The position numbers and the translations under genes are program-made. The notes beneath the pieces were generated by a model. The model did not search any database. It saw nothing but the letters and a program-made list of their open reading frames with translations, and had not been told where the DNA came from. Of a stretch of 64,000 nucleotides of DNA, positions 8,055-15,029 are shown piece after piece. This DNA is from Franzmannia pantelleriensis (lineage in GTDB: Bacteria > Pseudomonadota > Gammaproteobacteria > Pseudomonadales > Halomonadaceae), in assembly GCF_900102875.1 (NCBI RefSeq), contig NZ_FNGH01000001.1:400993-464992 (forward strand), read 5' to 3'. Position 1 is the stretch's first letter. Each line of letters starts with the position of its first letter.

Positions 8055-8938
8055 TACTGCTGCTCGCCTGGCTGCTGGCCGGCTGTGCCGGTCCCTCGTC
8101 GTCTTCGCAGCGACTCGACAGCATCAACGGACAGTGGATCACCGTGCAGCGTGGCGATACCCTTGGCGCCATTGCCGCGCGTGCTGACGTACCGCTGGAG
8201 CGCCTGACACGGTTCAACCCCGGCGTCGAGCCTCAGCGCCTGGCAGTCGGGCAGCGCCTGCTGATTCCGACGCAGCAAGAGCGCGCACCTTCCGGTGGCC
8301 CCTACCGTTACCAGGTCCGCCCTGGCGATACCTACTCAGGCATCGCACGCCGCTTTGGCACCAACCCTGCCCGGGTTCAAGCTGCCAATAGCAACACTCC
8401 CGCCAACCGCCTGCAGGTCGGCCAGGTGATTCAGGTGCCGCTTAGCGGCGGAAGTGGCAGCGGCAGCAGCACCGCTAGCGCCAGCAACAGCGGCACGACA
8501 GCGAGCAGTGGCAGCGCGAGCTCAGCGCCAGCCCAACGCCCTGATCCGGGCAATCTGCCCAGCAGCGCGCGCAACTGGCCATGGCCGCTGGATGACTATC
8601 GCGTGGTGCGCCGCTTCGGCCCCGACGACCGCGGCACCCTGCAGCCGATGCTGCTTGCCAACCAGAACGGCAGCGATGCCAAGGCGGTCGCCGACGGCCA
8701 GGTGCGTTTTGCCGGCAGCATGCGCCAGCTGGGGCGAGTGGTCATCGTTCACCACGACGGCAACCTTCAAAGCGTCTACGCGCTGTGCGGTGAGCTCAAA
8801 GTCGCCGACGGTCAGTCGATCACTCAGGGAACGCCGGTGTGCCAGGTCGATTACAGCAACAGCACCGAGCGTTACGACCTGCTGTTCGATCTGCGCCACG
8901 GCGGCAAACCCGTCGACCCGGCCAAGGTACTGCGCTAA
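8000..8938 (+). CDS. LysM/LytM-domain lipoprotein, NlpD-like amidase activator
   Basis: Outer-envelope lipoprotein of 312 residues. The lipobox LAGC puts the lipidated Cys at 29. Two LysM peptidoglycan-binding repeats cover about 46-91 and 103-148 (each with GDT and NxLxVGQ...IP/VP), then a Ser/Gly-rich linker (about 150-185) leads to a LytM/M23 domain. The M23 zinc ligands are gone: no HxxxD in the first block, and the HxH block reads LLFDLRH. That degeneracy is typical of NlpD/EnvC-type activators of cell-wall amidases rather than enzymes. The ORF has no plausible later start before the signal sequence and overlaps the acyltransferase by 55 bases. Confidence 0.85.
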   Translation: MDQRAVAGKGSDPRHFVLILLLAWLLAGCAGPSSSSQRLDSINGQWITVQRGDTLGAIAARADVPLERLTRFNPGVEPQRLAVGQRLLIPTQQERAPSGGPYRYQVRPGDTYSGIARRFGTNPARVQAANSNTPANRLQVGQVIQVPLSGGSGSGSSTASASNSGTTASSGSASSAPAQRPDPGNLPSSARNWPWPLDDYRVVRRFGPDDRGTLQPMLLANQNGSDAKAVADGQVRFAGSMRQLGRVVIVHHDGNLQSVYALCGELKVADGQSITQGTPVCQVDYSNSTERYDLLFDLRHGGKPVDPAKVLR

Positions 8939-9030
8939 GCATCGCGTTTCATCGATTTGTCATGGGCGTGTCGGCGCCCTGTCATACCAGCCTGTGACGC
9001 TAGAGGGAGTTCATCACGCGGGAGCTCCCC

Positions 9031-10188
9031 ATGCGCTTATGCCTGGTCAGTGAAACCTGGGCGCCGGACATCAACGGCGTCGCCCATACCCTCGGCCAAT
9101 TGACCCAGGAGCTCCAGCGCCGTGGGGTGACCCTGCAACTGATCAGACCCGCCCCTGCCAGCGGCCATTACGATCCGCGAATGGCAAGCGAGCTGCAGGT
9201 TAAAGGGTTCCACCTGCCGCGCTATCCCGACGTACAGTTTGGCCGCCCCTGCGGCCGACAGCTGCAGGCTGCATGGCAGCGCGAGCGCCCCGATGCGATC
9301 TACCTGGCCACCGAGGGGCCATTGGGCTGGTCGGCGCTGCGCTGCGCCGAACGCCTAGGCATCCCGACCCTGAGCGGCTTCCACACCAATTTCGACCACT
9401 ACGCCAGCGACTATGGCCTGGGTTGGCTGCGCCGCGGCGTCTTCGGTCTGCTGCGTCATTTCCACAACCGCACCGGCGCCACTCTGGTCCCCACCCGCCA
9501 GCAGGCCGATCACCTGGCATCCCGGGGCTTCGAACGCGTCGCGGTGATGGGACGCGGCATCGACTGCCAGCACTTCAGCCCCGACAAGCGCGATGCCGCG
9601 CTGCGCCACCAATGGGGCGCCGGCGACCACCAGCCGGTTGCACTGCACGTTGGCCGCCTGGCCAGTGAGAAGAACCTCGACCTGCTGGTAGAGAGCTTCC
9701 AGGCCATGCACCTGGCACAGCCCGACCTGATCAGCGTGGTAGTCGGTGACGGTCCCCAGCGGCAGCGCCTGCAGCGCCGCCTGCCACAGACCCGGTTCAC
9801 CGGCTTCATCGACAGCGAGCAGCTTGCCCGGCACTACGCCAGCGCCGACCTGTTCGTGTTTCCGTCGCGCTCCGAAACCTATGGCAACGTGGTACTCGAG
9901 GCCATGGCCAGCGGGCTGGCGGTGGTCGCCTTTGACTATGCCGCCGCCGGCGAATGGATCGTTCCCCACCACCACGGCCTGACACTGCCCTTCGATGCCG
10001 CCAACGCCTTCGCCGAGCAAGCCGCCCAACTGGCCCGCTCACCGGCGATCTATGGCCGCCTGGGACGTGGCGCACGGGTGCGGGTAGCCGAATGCCACTG
10101 GTCACAGATAGCCGACCACTTCCTGCAACATCTGCACACCGCCATGGAGCATCGTCATGAACGCACCACGCACCCTGCCGGTCTTTGA
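9031..10188 (+). CDS. GT4-family glycosyltransferase (MgtA/Agt/SqdX-like)
   Basis: Retaining GT-B glycosyltransferase, 385 residues. The N-terminal Rossmann half starts MRLCLVSETWAPDINGVAHTL with the glycine-rich acceptor loop, and a SGFHTNFDHYA block follows. The C-terminal half has HVGRLASEKN (nucleotide binding) and SRSETYGNVVLEAMASG, the EX7E motif. This pattern is shared by sugar-diacylglycerol transferases (MgtA, Agt, SqdX) and by some LPS enzymes, so donor and acceptor remain open. It starts at the ATG at 9031 behind GGGAG and overlaps the PAP2 gene by 32 bases, which points to a lipid acceptor. Confidence 0.85.
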   Translation: MRLCLVSETWAPDINGVAHTLGQLTQELQRRGVTLQLIRPAPASGHYDPRMASELQVKGFHLPRYPDVQFGRPCGRQLQAAWQRERPDAIYLATEGPLGWSALRCAERLGIPTLSGFHTNFDHYASDYGLGWLRRGVFGLLRHFHNRTGATLVPTRQQADHLASRGFERVAVMGRGIDCQHFSPDKRDAALRHQWGAGDHQPVALHVGRLASEKNLDLLVESFQAMHLAQPDLISVVVGDGPQRQRLQRRLPQTRFTGFIDSEQLARHYASADLFVFPSRSETYGNVVLEAMASGLAVVAFDYAAAGEWIVPHHHGLTLPFDAANAFAEQAAQLARSPAIYGRLGRGARVRVAECHWSQIADHFLQHLHTAMEHRHERTTHPAGL

Positions 10189-10708
10189 CCGGCTCGATCT
10201 GTTCGAGTGGCGACTCTGCCAGCGGCTTGCCCATCACGGCAGCCGCCGCGGCATCCTACTCCTGCTACGCTGTGCCAGCCGCCTCGGCGACTGGCCCGCC
10301 TGGGTGCTGCTAGTGGCCGCACTGCCATGGCTGCATGGCACATCGGGATGGTCGCTGGTGTGGCACCACCTGCTGCTGTCGCTGCTGGCGATCGGTGTCT
10401 ACCGGCTGGTCAAGACACGTCTGTGCCGCGAACGCCCATCCATCACCTTTCGCACCATCCGCTGCACCGAAGCACCCCGTGACCGCTACAGTTTTCCCAG
10501 CGGCCACACCCTGCATGCGGTGATGTTCAGCCTACTGACCGCCGCTACCACCCCAGCGCTGCTGCCGCTGGTACTGCCGCTGGCGATATTGATTGCCGCG
10601 TCGCGGGTCGGACTGGGCTTGCACTATATCAGCGACGTGATCGGAGGCGCTCTGCTCGGCTGCGTGTTCGGGTTGCTCGGCTGGTGGAGCCTGCCGGCAC
10701 TGGGATGA
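10157..10708 (+). CDS. PAP2-family membrane phosphatase
   Basis: Integral-membrane lipid phosphatase, 183 residues, with the three acid-phosphatase motifs in order: KTRLCRERP (Lys86 to Pro94), PSGH (114-117) and SRVGLGLHYISD (149-160, catalytic His156 and Asp160). Members dephosphorylate phosphatidate, phosphatidylglycerophosphate or undecaprenyl pyrophosphate on the periplasmic face. The 32-base overlap with the glycosyltransferase gene implies coupled expression; a diacylglycerol-producing role next to a glycosyl-diacylglycerol synthase would be coherent but is inference. Four to five hydrophobic segments are visible. Confidence 0.88.
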   Translation: MNAPRTLPVFDRLDLFEWRLCQRLAHHGSRRGILLLLRCASRLGDWPAWVLLVAALPWLHGTSGWSLVWHHLLLSLLAIGVYRLVKTRLCRERPSITFRTIRCTEAPRDRYSFPSGHTLHAVMFSLLTAATTPALLPLVLPLAILIAASRVGLGLHYISDVIGGALLGCVFGLLGWWSLPALG

Positions 10709-10739
10709 CAGCCCGGCCAGCAGCTGGCATGCTCAACCC

Positions 10740-11354
10740 ATGACCGGCCCTTGCAAGCCCCAGACACTGCTCGACCAGCCACCGCTATGGCGCTGTGACG
10801 GCTTTCTTGCGCCAGGCGATGCCAGTCGCTTGCAGTCGACGCTAGAGCACGCCCTGAGCTGGCAGCGCCCCTCCCTCAGCCTGTTTGGCCGCCATCATCC
10901 GATTCCCCGTCGTCAGGTGTGGATGGGCGATCCTGAGGCCCGCTATCGCTACTCAGGCCATGACTTCATGCCCGAAGCCTGGCACCCCGAGGTCGCCGAC
11001 CTTGCTGAACGGGTCAACCTGGCCCTATCGGCGCAGGGGGACATACCACGCTTCAACAGCGTGCTGCTCAATCGCTACGCCAGTGGCGAAGAGCGCATGG
11101 GCTGGCACAGCGACGATGAGCCAGAACTGGGCCACGCCCCTCTCATCGCCGCCATCAGTCTCGGCAGCGAGCGGCCGCTGCGCTTTCGCTGGCGGGATCG
11201 TCGCGCTCCCGCCTTCAACGTCAGCCTGCCCCACGGCAGCCTGCTGGTGATGGGCGCCGGGGTACAGCATCAGCTACAGCATGCGCTGCTGCCGCGGCGC
11301 GGGCACGGCATCAGGATCAGCCTGACCTTTCGGCACATCATTGGCCAGCACTAG
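10740..11354 (+). CDS. AlkB-like 2-oxoglutarate/Fe(II) dioxygenase
   Basis: Nucleic-acid demethylase family protein of 204 residues. The iron ligands are His123 and Asp125 (GWHSDDE) and His181 (HQLQHALLP), and the 2-oxoglutarate-binding RxxxxxR is R192-R198 (RISLTFR). The N-R-Y block (LLNRYASGEERMGWHSDDE) and the MGAGVQH strand match the short AlkB type found in many proteobacteria, closer to human ALKBH2/3 than to E. coli AlkB of the Ada operon. It probably removes alkyl lesions from DNA or RNA. It is separated by 31 bases from the PAP2 gene and ends before a strong palindrome at 11384. Confidence 0.9.
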   Translation: MTGPCKPQTLLDQPPLWRCDGFLAPGDASRLQSTLEHALSWQRPSLSLFGRHHPIPRRQVWMGDPEARYRYSGHDFMPEAWHPEVADLAERVNLALSAQGDIPRFNSVLLNRYASGEERMGWHSDDEPELGHAPLIAAISLGSERPLRFRWRDRRAPAFNVSLPHGSLLVMGAGVQHQLQHALLPRRGHGIRISLTFRHIIGQH

Positions 11355-11383
11355 CGATGAGGCGCCTCCCTGCACAAACGACG

Positions 11384-11411
11384 CGGGCCGCTCGCCATGG
11401 CGAGCGGCCCG
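11384..11411. terminator. bidirectional hairpin between alkB-like gene and gcvT
   Basis: A 28-base perfect palindrome: arms cgggccgctcg (11384-11394) and cgagcggcccg (11401-11411) around ccatgg. It lies between two convergent genes and can serve both. There is no long T run on either side. Confidence 0.7.
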
Positions 11412-11454
11412 CTGATCATGTCACGGCCGCCAAGATAACGGTATAAGACGAATC

Positions 11455-12567
11455 TCAACCGCGATGGTAGCCCGGGGTCACGAACGGTGTCTTGGTGACC
11501 GTCATCGGCAAGCGCTTGCCGCGCACCTCGGCGAACACCTGGTTACCCGCCTCGGCGTGTTCGATCGCGACATAGCCCATCGCCACCGGCTGGCCAACAC
11601 TGGGACCGAAACCACCCGAGGTCACCACCCCCACCTTGACGTCATCGGCGCTGAACAGCTCGGCGCCCTCGCGCACCGGCGCTCGGCCTTCGCCAAGCAA
11701 CCCCACACGCTTGCGGGTGTGATCCTTGGCCGCGACCTGGTGCAAGATCAGATCCGCGCCCGGAAAGCCCGCGGCGCGCTCACCGCCGCGCCGACGCGGC
11801 TTGCCGATGGCCCAGATCAATCCCGCTTCCACCGGCGTGGTGGTGGCGTCGATATCGTGGCCGTAGAGGCACAGGCCAGCTTCGAGTCGCAGCGAGTCGC
11901 GAGCTCCCAGACCGATCGCCTCGACCTCGGCTTCGGCCAGCAGCCGCCGCGCCAAGGCATCGCTATGCTCGGCAGGCACCGAGATTTCAAACCCATCCTC
12001 GCCGGTGTAACCACTGCGGCTGATCCACACCTCGACACCCTCCATAGAGAACCGACCATGCTGCATGAACACCAGTTCACAGGCCGAGGGACACAGTCGC
12101 TGCATGACCGTCGCCGCCGCGGGCCCCTGCAGAGCGAGCAGACCGCGATCCACGACCTCGACCCGGTAATCGCTGCCAAGCCCGGTGCGCAGATGGCTGA
12201 TATCCTGCTCCTTGCAAGCGGCATTGACCACCAGATAGAGATGCTCGCCAGCGTTGACCACCATCAGGTCGTCGAGAATGCCGCCCTCTTCCGAGGTGAA
12301 CAGCGCATAGCGCTGCATCCCAGCCGGCAGGCCGACGATATCCGCCGGTACCAACGCCTCCAACGCCTCAGCGGGCGCCGGCCCATGAATCAACACCTGG
12401 CCCATGTGCGACACATCGAACAGGCCACACGCCTGGCGGGTATGCTCATGCTCCTTCTTGACGCCTAGCGGGAACTGCACCGGCATCTCGTAGCCTGCGA
12501 AGGGCACCATCTTGCCGCCCAACTCCAGGTGAAGGTCGTATAGCGGCGTCTTGTTGAGTTGCGTCAT
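11455..12567 (-). CDS. gcvT: glycine cleavage system T protein (aminomethyltransferase)
   Basis: Tetrahydrofolate-dependent aminomethyltransferase of the glycine cleavage complex; it releases ammonia and makes 5,10-methylene-THF from the aminomethyl-lipoyl group on GcvH. It is 370 residues from MTQLNKTPLYD (ATG at 12567). Landmarks: GLFDVSHMGQ, RSGYTGEDGFEISVP, LGARDSLRLEAGLCLYGHDID and the C-terminal TSGGFGPSVGQPVAMGYV. An in-frame codon at 12606 would add 13 residues and is less likely. It lies 69 bases downstream of the AGCS symporter gene on the same strand, an uncommon separation from gcvH and gcvP, which are on the other strand. Confidence 0.96.
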   Translation of the reverse strand: MTQLNKTPLYDLHLELGGKMVPFAGYEMPVQFPLGVKKEHEHTRQACGLFDVSHMGQVLIHGPAPAEALEALVPADIVGLPAGMQRYALFTSEEGGILDDLMVVNAGEHLYLVVNAACKEQDISHLRTGLGSDYRVEVVDRGLLALQGPAAATVMQRLCPSACELVFMQHGRFSMEGVEVWISRSGYTGEDGFEISVPAEHSDALARRLLAEAEVEAIGLGARDSLRLEAGLCLYGHDIDATTTPVEAGLIWAIGKPRRRGGERAAGFPGADLILHQVAAKDHTRKRVGLLGEGRAPVREGAELFSADDVKVGVVTSGGFGPSVGQPVAMGYVAIEHAEAGNQVFAEVRGKRLPMTVTKTPFVTPGYHRG

Positions 12568-12636
12568 GGTCTCGATCCATTGGCGAGTGGCTAGCGGGAT
12601 GGCCACCGGACAGGCATCCGCCCGGTGGCCACACGG

Positions 12637-14022
12637 TTACTTCGGCAGATCTTCGCCCGGCAACACCTCCTTGCCGTCGAAGTAGTCGCGGGTCAGCTTG
12701 AAGACCATCGGCGACAGCAGTGCCAGTGCGATCAGGTTGGGGATCGCCATCATGGCGTTGAAGGTATCGGCCATCAGCCAGATAAAGCCCAGCTGCGCCA
12801 TGGCACCAAGCGGGATGGCCAGCACGAACAGCGTGCGGTATAGCATGATCGAGCGCGTACCGAACAGGAACTGGAAGCACTTCTCGCCGTAGAACGACCA
12901 GCCGAGGATGGTGGTGAAGGCGAATACCGCCAGGGCAATCGACACGATCTGGTTACCGATCCCCGGCAAGGCCGCCTCGAACGACAGCGCGGTTAGCGAA
13001 GCCCCGGCCTCGCCGTCGATCCATACCGTCGAGGTCAGGATCACCAGCGCGGTAATGGTGCACACGATAATGGTATCGATGAAGGTGCCGAGCATCGCGA
13101 TCAGGCCCTGACGCACTGGATTCTTGGTCTTGGCAGCGGCGTGGGCGATCGGCGCACTGCCCAGCCCGGCCTCGTTGGAGAAGATACCGCGTGCCACCCC
13201 GAAACGGACCGCCGCCATCACTGCCGCCCCGGCGAAGCCACCCATGGCCGCATGCGGGTTGAAGGCATAATAGAAGATCATGCTGAAGGCACTGCCGATC
13301 TCGCTGGCATTGACGATCAGTACCACGATACCAGCAGAGATGTAGGCGACGGCCATGATCGGCACCAACTTGCCGGCAACCTTGGCGATCCGCTTGATGC
13401 CGCCGAGAATTACCGCCCCGGCCAACACCATGATCACCACACCGGTGATCCAGTGCGGCAGGCCGAAGGTCGAATCGAGGGCATCAGCCACCGAGTTGGA
13501 CTGCACGGTGTTACCGATCCCGAATGCTGCCACCGCACCGAAGAAGGCGAAGGCGCCGCCCAGCCATAGCCACTTCTTGCCCAGGCCATTCTTGATATAG
13601 AACATCGGGCCGCCGACATGATTGCCGGTGCTGTCGGTCTCACGATAGCGCACTGCCAGCACCGCCTCGGCGAACTTGGTGGCCATGCCGACCAGCGCCG
13701 TGATCCACATCCAGAACACCGCCCCGGGGCCACCCAGCGCAATGGCGGTGGCCACGCCGGCGATATTACCGGTGCCGATGGTCGCTGAGAGCGCCGTCAT
13801 CAACGCATTGAAGGGGGAAATTTCGCCGTCCTTGTCGGACTTCTCGGCGCCGGGCTTGTCACGCCCCTGCCACAGCAAGCTGAAGCCCATGCCAAGCTTG
13901 CGTATCGGCATCAGCTTGAGACCCAACTGGAGGTAGAGACCCACCCCCAGCAGCAGTATCAGCATCAACGGACCCCATACCACGCCGTTGATGGCGGTAA
14001 AGAGACTGGTCAAGGTTTCCAT
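12637..14022 (-). CDS. AGCS-family sodium:alanine/glycine symporter
   Basis: Inner-membrane amino-acid symporter, 461 residues, with the AGCS signature region ([20 protein letters not shown] then [10 protein letters not shown]) and about ten membrane segments. The start is METLTSLF at 14022, just after AAAGGAA; the upstream in-frame codon at 14094 was rejected. Family members import D/L-alanine and glycine with sodium. Position directly upstream of gcvT on the same strand, sharing the control region of gcvHP, points to glycine as the relevant substrate here. Sodium coupling fits a halophile. Confidence 0.92.
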   Translation of the reverse strand: METLTSLFTAINGVVWGPLMLILLLGVGLYLQLGLKLMPIRKLGMGFSLLWQGRDKPGAEKSDKDGEISPFNALMTALSATIGTGNIAGVATAIALGGPGAVFWMWITALVGMATKFAEAVLAVRYRETDSTGNHVGGPMFYIKNGLGKKWLWLGGAFAFFGAVAAFGIGNTVQSNSVADALDSTFGLPHWITGVVIMVLAGAVILGGIKRIAKVAGKLVPIMAVAYISAGIVVLIVNASEIGSAFSMIFYYAFNPHAAMGGFAGAAVMAAVRFGVARGIFSNEAGLGSAPIAHAAAKTKNPVRQGLIAMLGTFIDTIIVCTITALVILTSTVWIDGEAGASLTALSFEAALPGIGNQIVSIALAVFAFTTILGWSFYGEKCFQFLFGTRSIMLYRTLFVLAIPLGAMAQLGFIWLMADTFNAMMAIPNLIALALLSPMVFKLTRDYFDGKEVLPGEDLPK

Positions 14023-14258
14023 GGTCGTTCCTTTCAATCCTGGTTCGTTATTGTTGTGCCCCGACACCGCTATCCTGAGCGCCGTGCCGGACACCTGGCC
14101 TCAACCGAGAGGGTGACGAGGCCGTCCCCGTGGTCGAATGGGCGTACCATAGCGGATAATCCCACCCAGGCTCTACTACTGCAGGCTATCGAATTGCTGA
14201 TATGCGACACTATCGAGCATTCATCGGCCGGGCACTGCCATACAAACCAAGAAACATA

Positions 14259-14272
14259 TTTCCTATACGAAA
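14259..14272 (+). promoter_or_regulatory. motif TTTCCTATACGAAA, copy 1
   Basis: TTTCCTATACGAAA is a near-palindrome (TTTCsTATAsGAAA) lying 237 bases before the symporter start. The exact reverse complement occurs again at 14526-14539. A DNA-binding dimer is the simplest explanation; the protein is unknown. Confidence 0.5.
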
Positions 14273-14525
14273 CATGCAGCAGCTTACTGCGCCGCGCCCA
14301 GCATCGCAACTGCCCGCACGCCTCTGGGCACGGCGCCACACTGCCTGGCAGCGAATCGCAAGGCCTGCCCCCTCTTCAGGGTAGTCGAGGGCTGCCCGCC
14401 GCGCAGGGCTGGACGAGCGACGCGCCAACGGCCAACCTATACAGGCGGTCAGCGCGACAAATGCCTGTGCTGGAGACTCGCCATCGCATGCAAATGGCGT
14501 TACGATTCCCTGATTCAGAAAACCT

Positions 14526-14539
14526 TTTCGTATAGGAAA
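14526..14539 (-). promoter_or_regulatory. motif TTTCCTATACGAAA, copy 2 (inverted), overlapping the gcvH ribosome site
   Basis: On the plus strand this reads TTTCGTATAGGAAA, the reverse complement of copy 1. It ends 6 bases before the gcvH ATG and includes its purine-rich ribosome-binding stretch. A protein bound here would block transcription elongation or initiation of gcvHP; alternatively the sequence acts in RNA. Confidence 0.5.
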
Positions 14540-14545
14540 ACCACT

Positions 14546-14938
14546 ATGAGTGCTATCCCGTCCAACCTGCGTTACACCAAGAGCCACGAGTGGGTACTCG
14601 ACAACGGTGACGGCACCGTCACCCTGGGCATCACCGATCACGCCCAGCAGGCCCTCGGCGACGTGGTCTTCGTCGAGCTGCCGGAAGTCGGTCAGGAACT
14701 CGCCAGCGGCGAGGAGTTCGGTGTGATCGAGTCGGTCAAGGCCGCCTCAGACCTCTATGCCCCGCTCGGCGGTGAGGTGGTGGCCGTCAACGAGAGCCTC
14801 GAGGATGCTCCCGAGACCGTCAACGAGTCCCCCTACGAGGATGGTTGGATCGCCAAGCTCAAGCTCAGCGACGCCGATGCCCTCGACGCCCTGCTCGATG
14901 CCGATGCCTATGGCGCGGTGGTCGACGCCGAGGACTGA
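14546..14938 (+). CDS. gcvH: glycine cleavage system H protein
   Basis: Lipoyl carrier of the glycine cleavage complex, 130 residues. The lipoylated Lys is K65 in [11 protein letters not shown]. The flanking segments [28 protein letters not shown] and [10 protein letters not shown] are the invariant parts of the family. It shuttles the aminomethyl group from GcvP to GcvT. It is the first gene of the rightward gcvH-gcvP unit, with a motif copy overlapping its ribosome site. A small hairpin separates it from gcvP. Confidence 0.97.
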   Translation: MSAIPSNLRYTKSHEWVLDNGDGTVTLGITDHAQQALGDVVFVELPEVGQELASGEEFGVIESVKAASDLYAPLGGEVVAVNESLEDAPETVNESPYEDGWIAKLKLSDADALDALLDADAYGAVVDAED

Positions 14939-14950
14939 TCCACTTCCGGG

Positions 14951-14968
14951 CGGGGCGTTCGCGCCCCG
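14951..14968 (+). terminator. short hairpin between gcvH and gcvP
   Basis: Arms cggggcg (14951-14957) and cgccccg (14962-14968) enclose the tetraloop ttcg, 12 bases after the gcvH stop. There is no T run, so it is more likely an mRNA-stability or partial-termination element that makes gcvH more abundant than gcvP. Confidence 0.45.
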
Positions 14969-15029
14969 GCCGTTACCCCTTTCCCTTCGTTTCGGGGACT
15001 GACCGCCCCACTACCCTGACAGGTGTTTC

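Larger units (their letters stand above)
14023..14545. other. 523-base divergent control region of the gcv genes
   Basis: No credible gene is seen in this stretch; the open frames in it are short and lack family features. It drives the symporter-gcvT pair leftwards and gcvH-gcvP rightwards. I looked on both strands for a glycine riboswitch (conserved GGAGAG and paired CUCUCAGGC elements) and found none. The only standout structure is a 14-base motif near each gene-proximal part (separate entries), plus a third partial copy, CCTATAC, at 14436-14442. Confidence 0.7.

Noticed and set aside
14023-14545. Glycine riboswitch expected upstream of the symporter or gcvH
   Set aside because: Neither strand shows the conserved GGAGAG and CUCUCAGGC-type elements or a tandem-aptamer layout.
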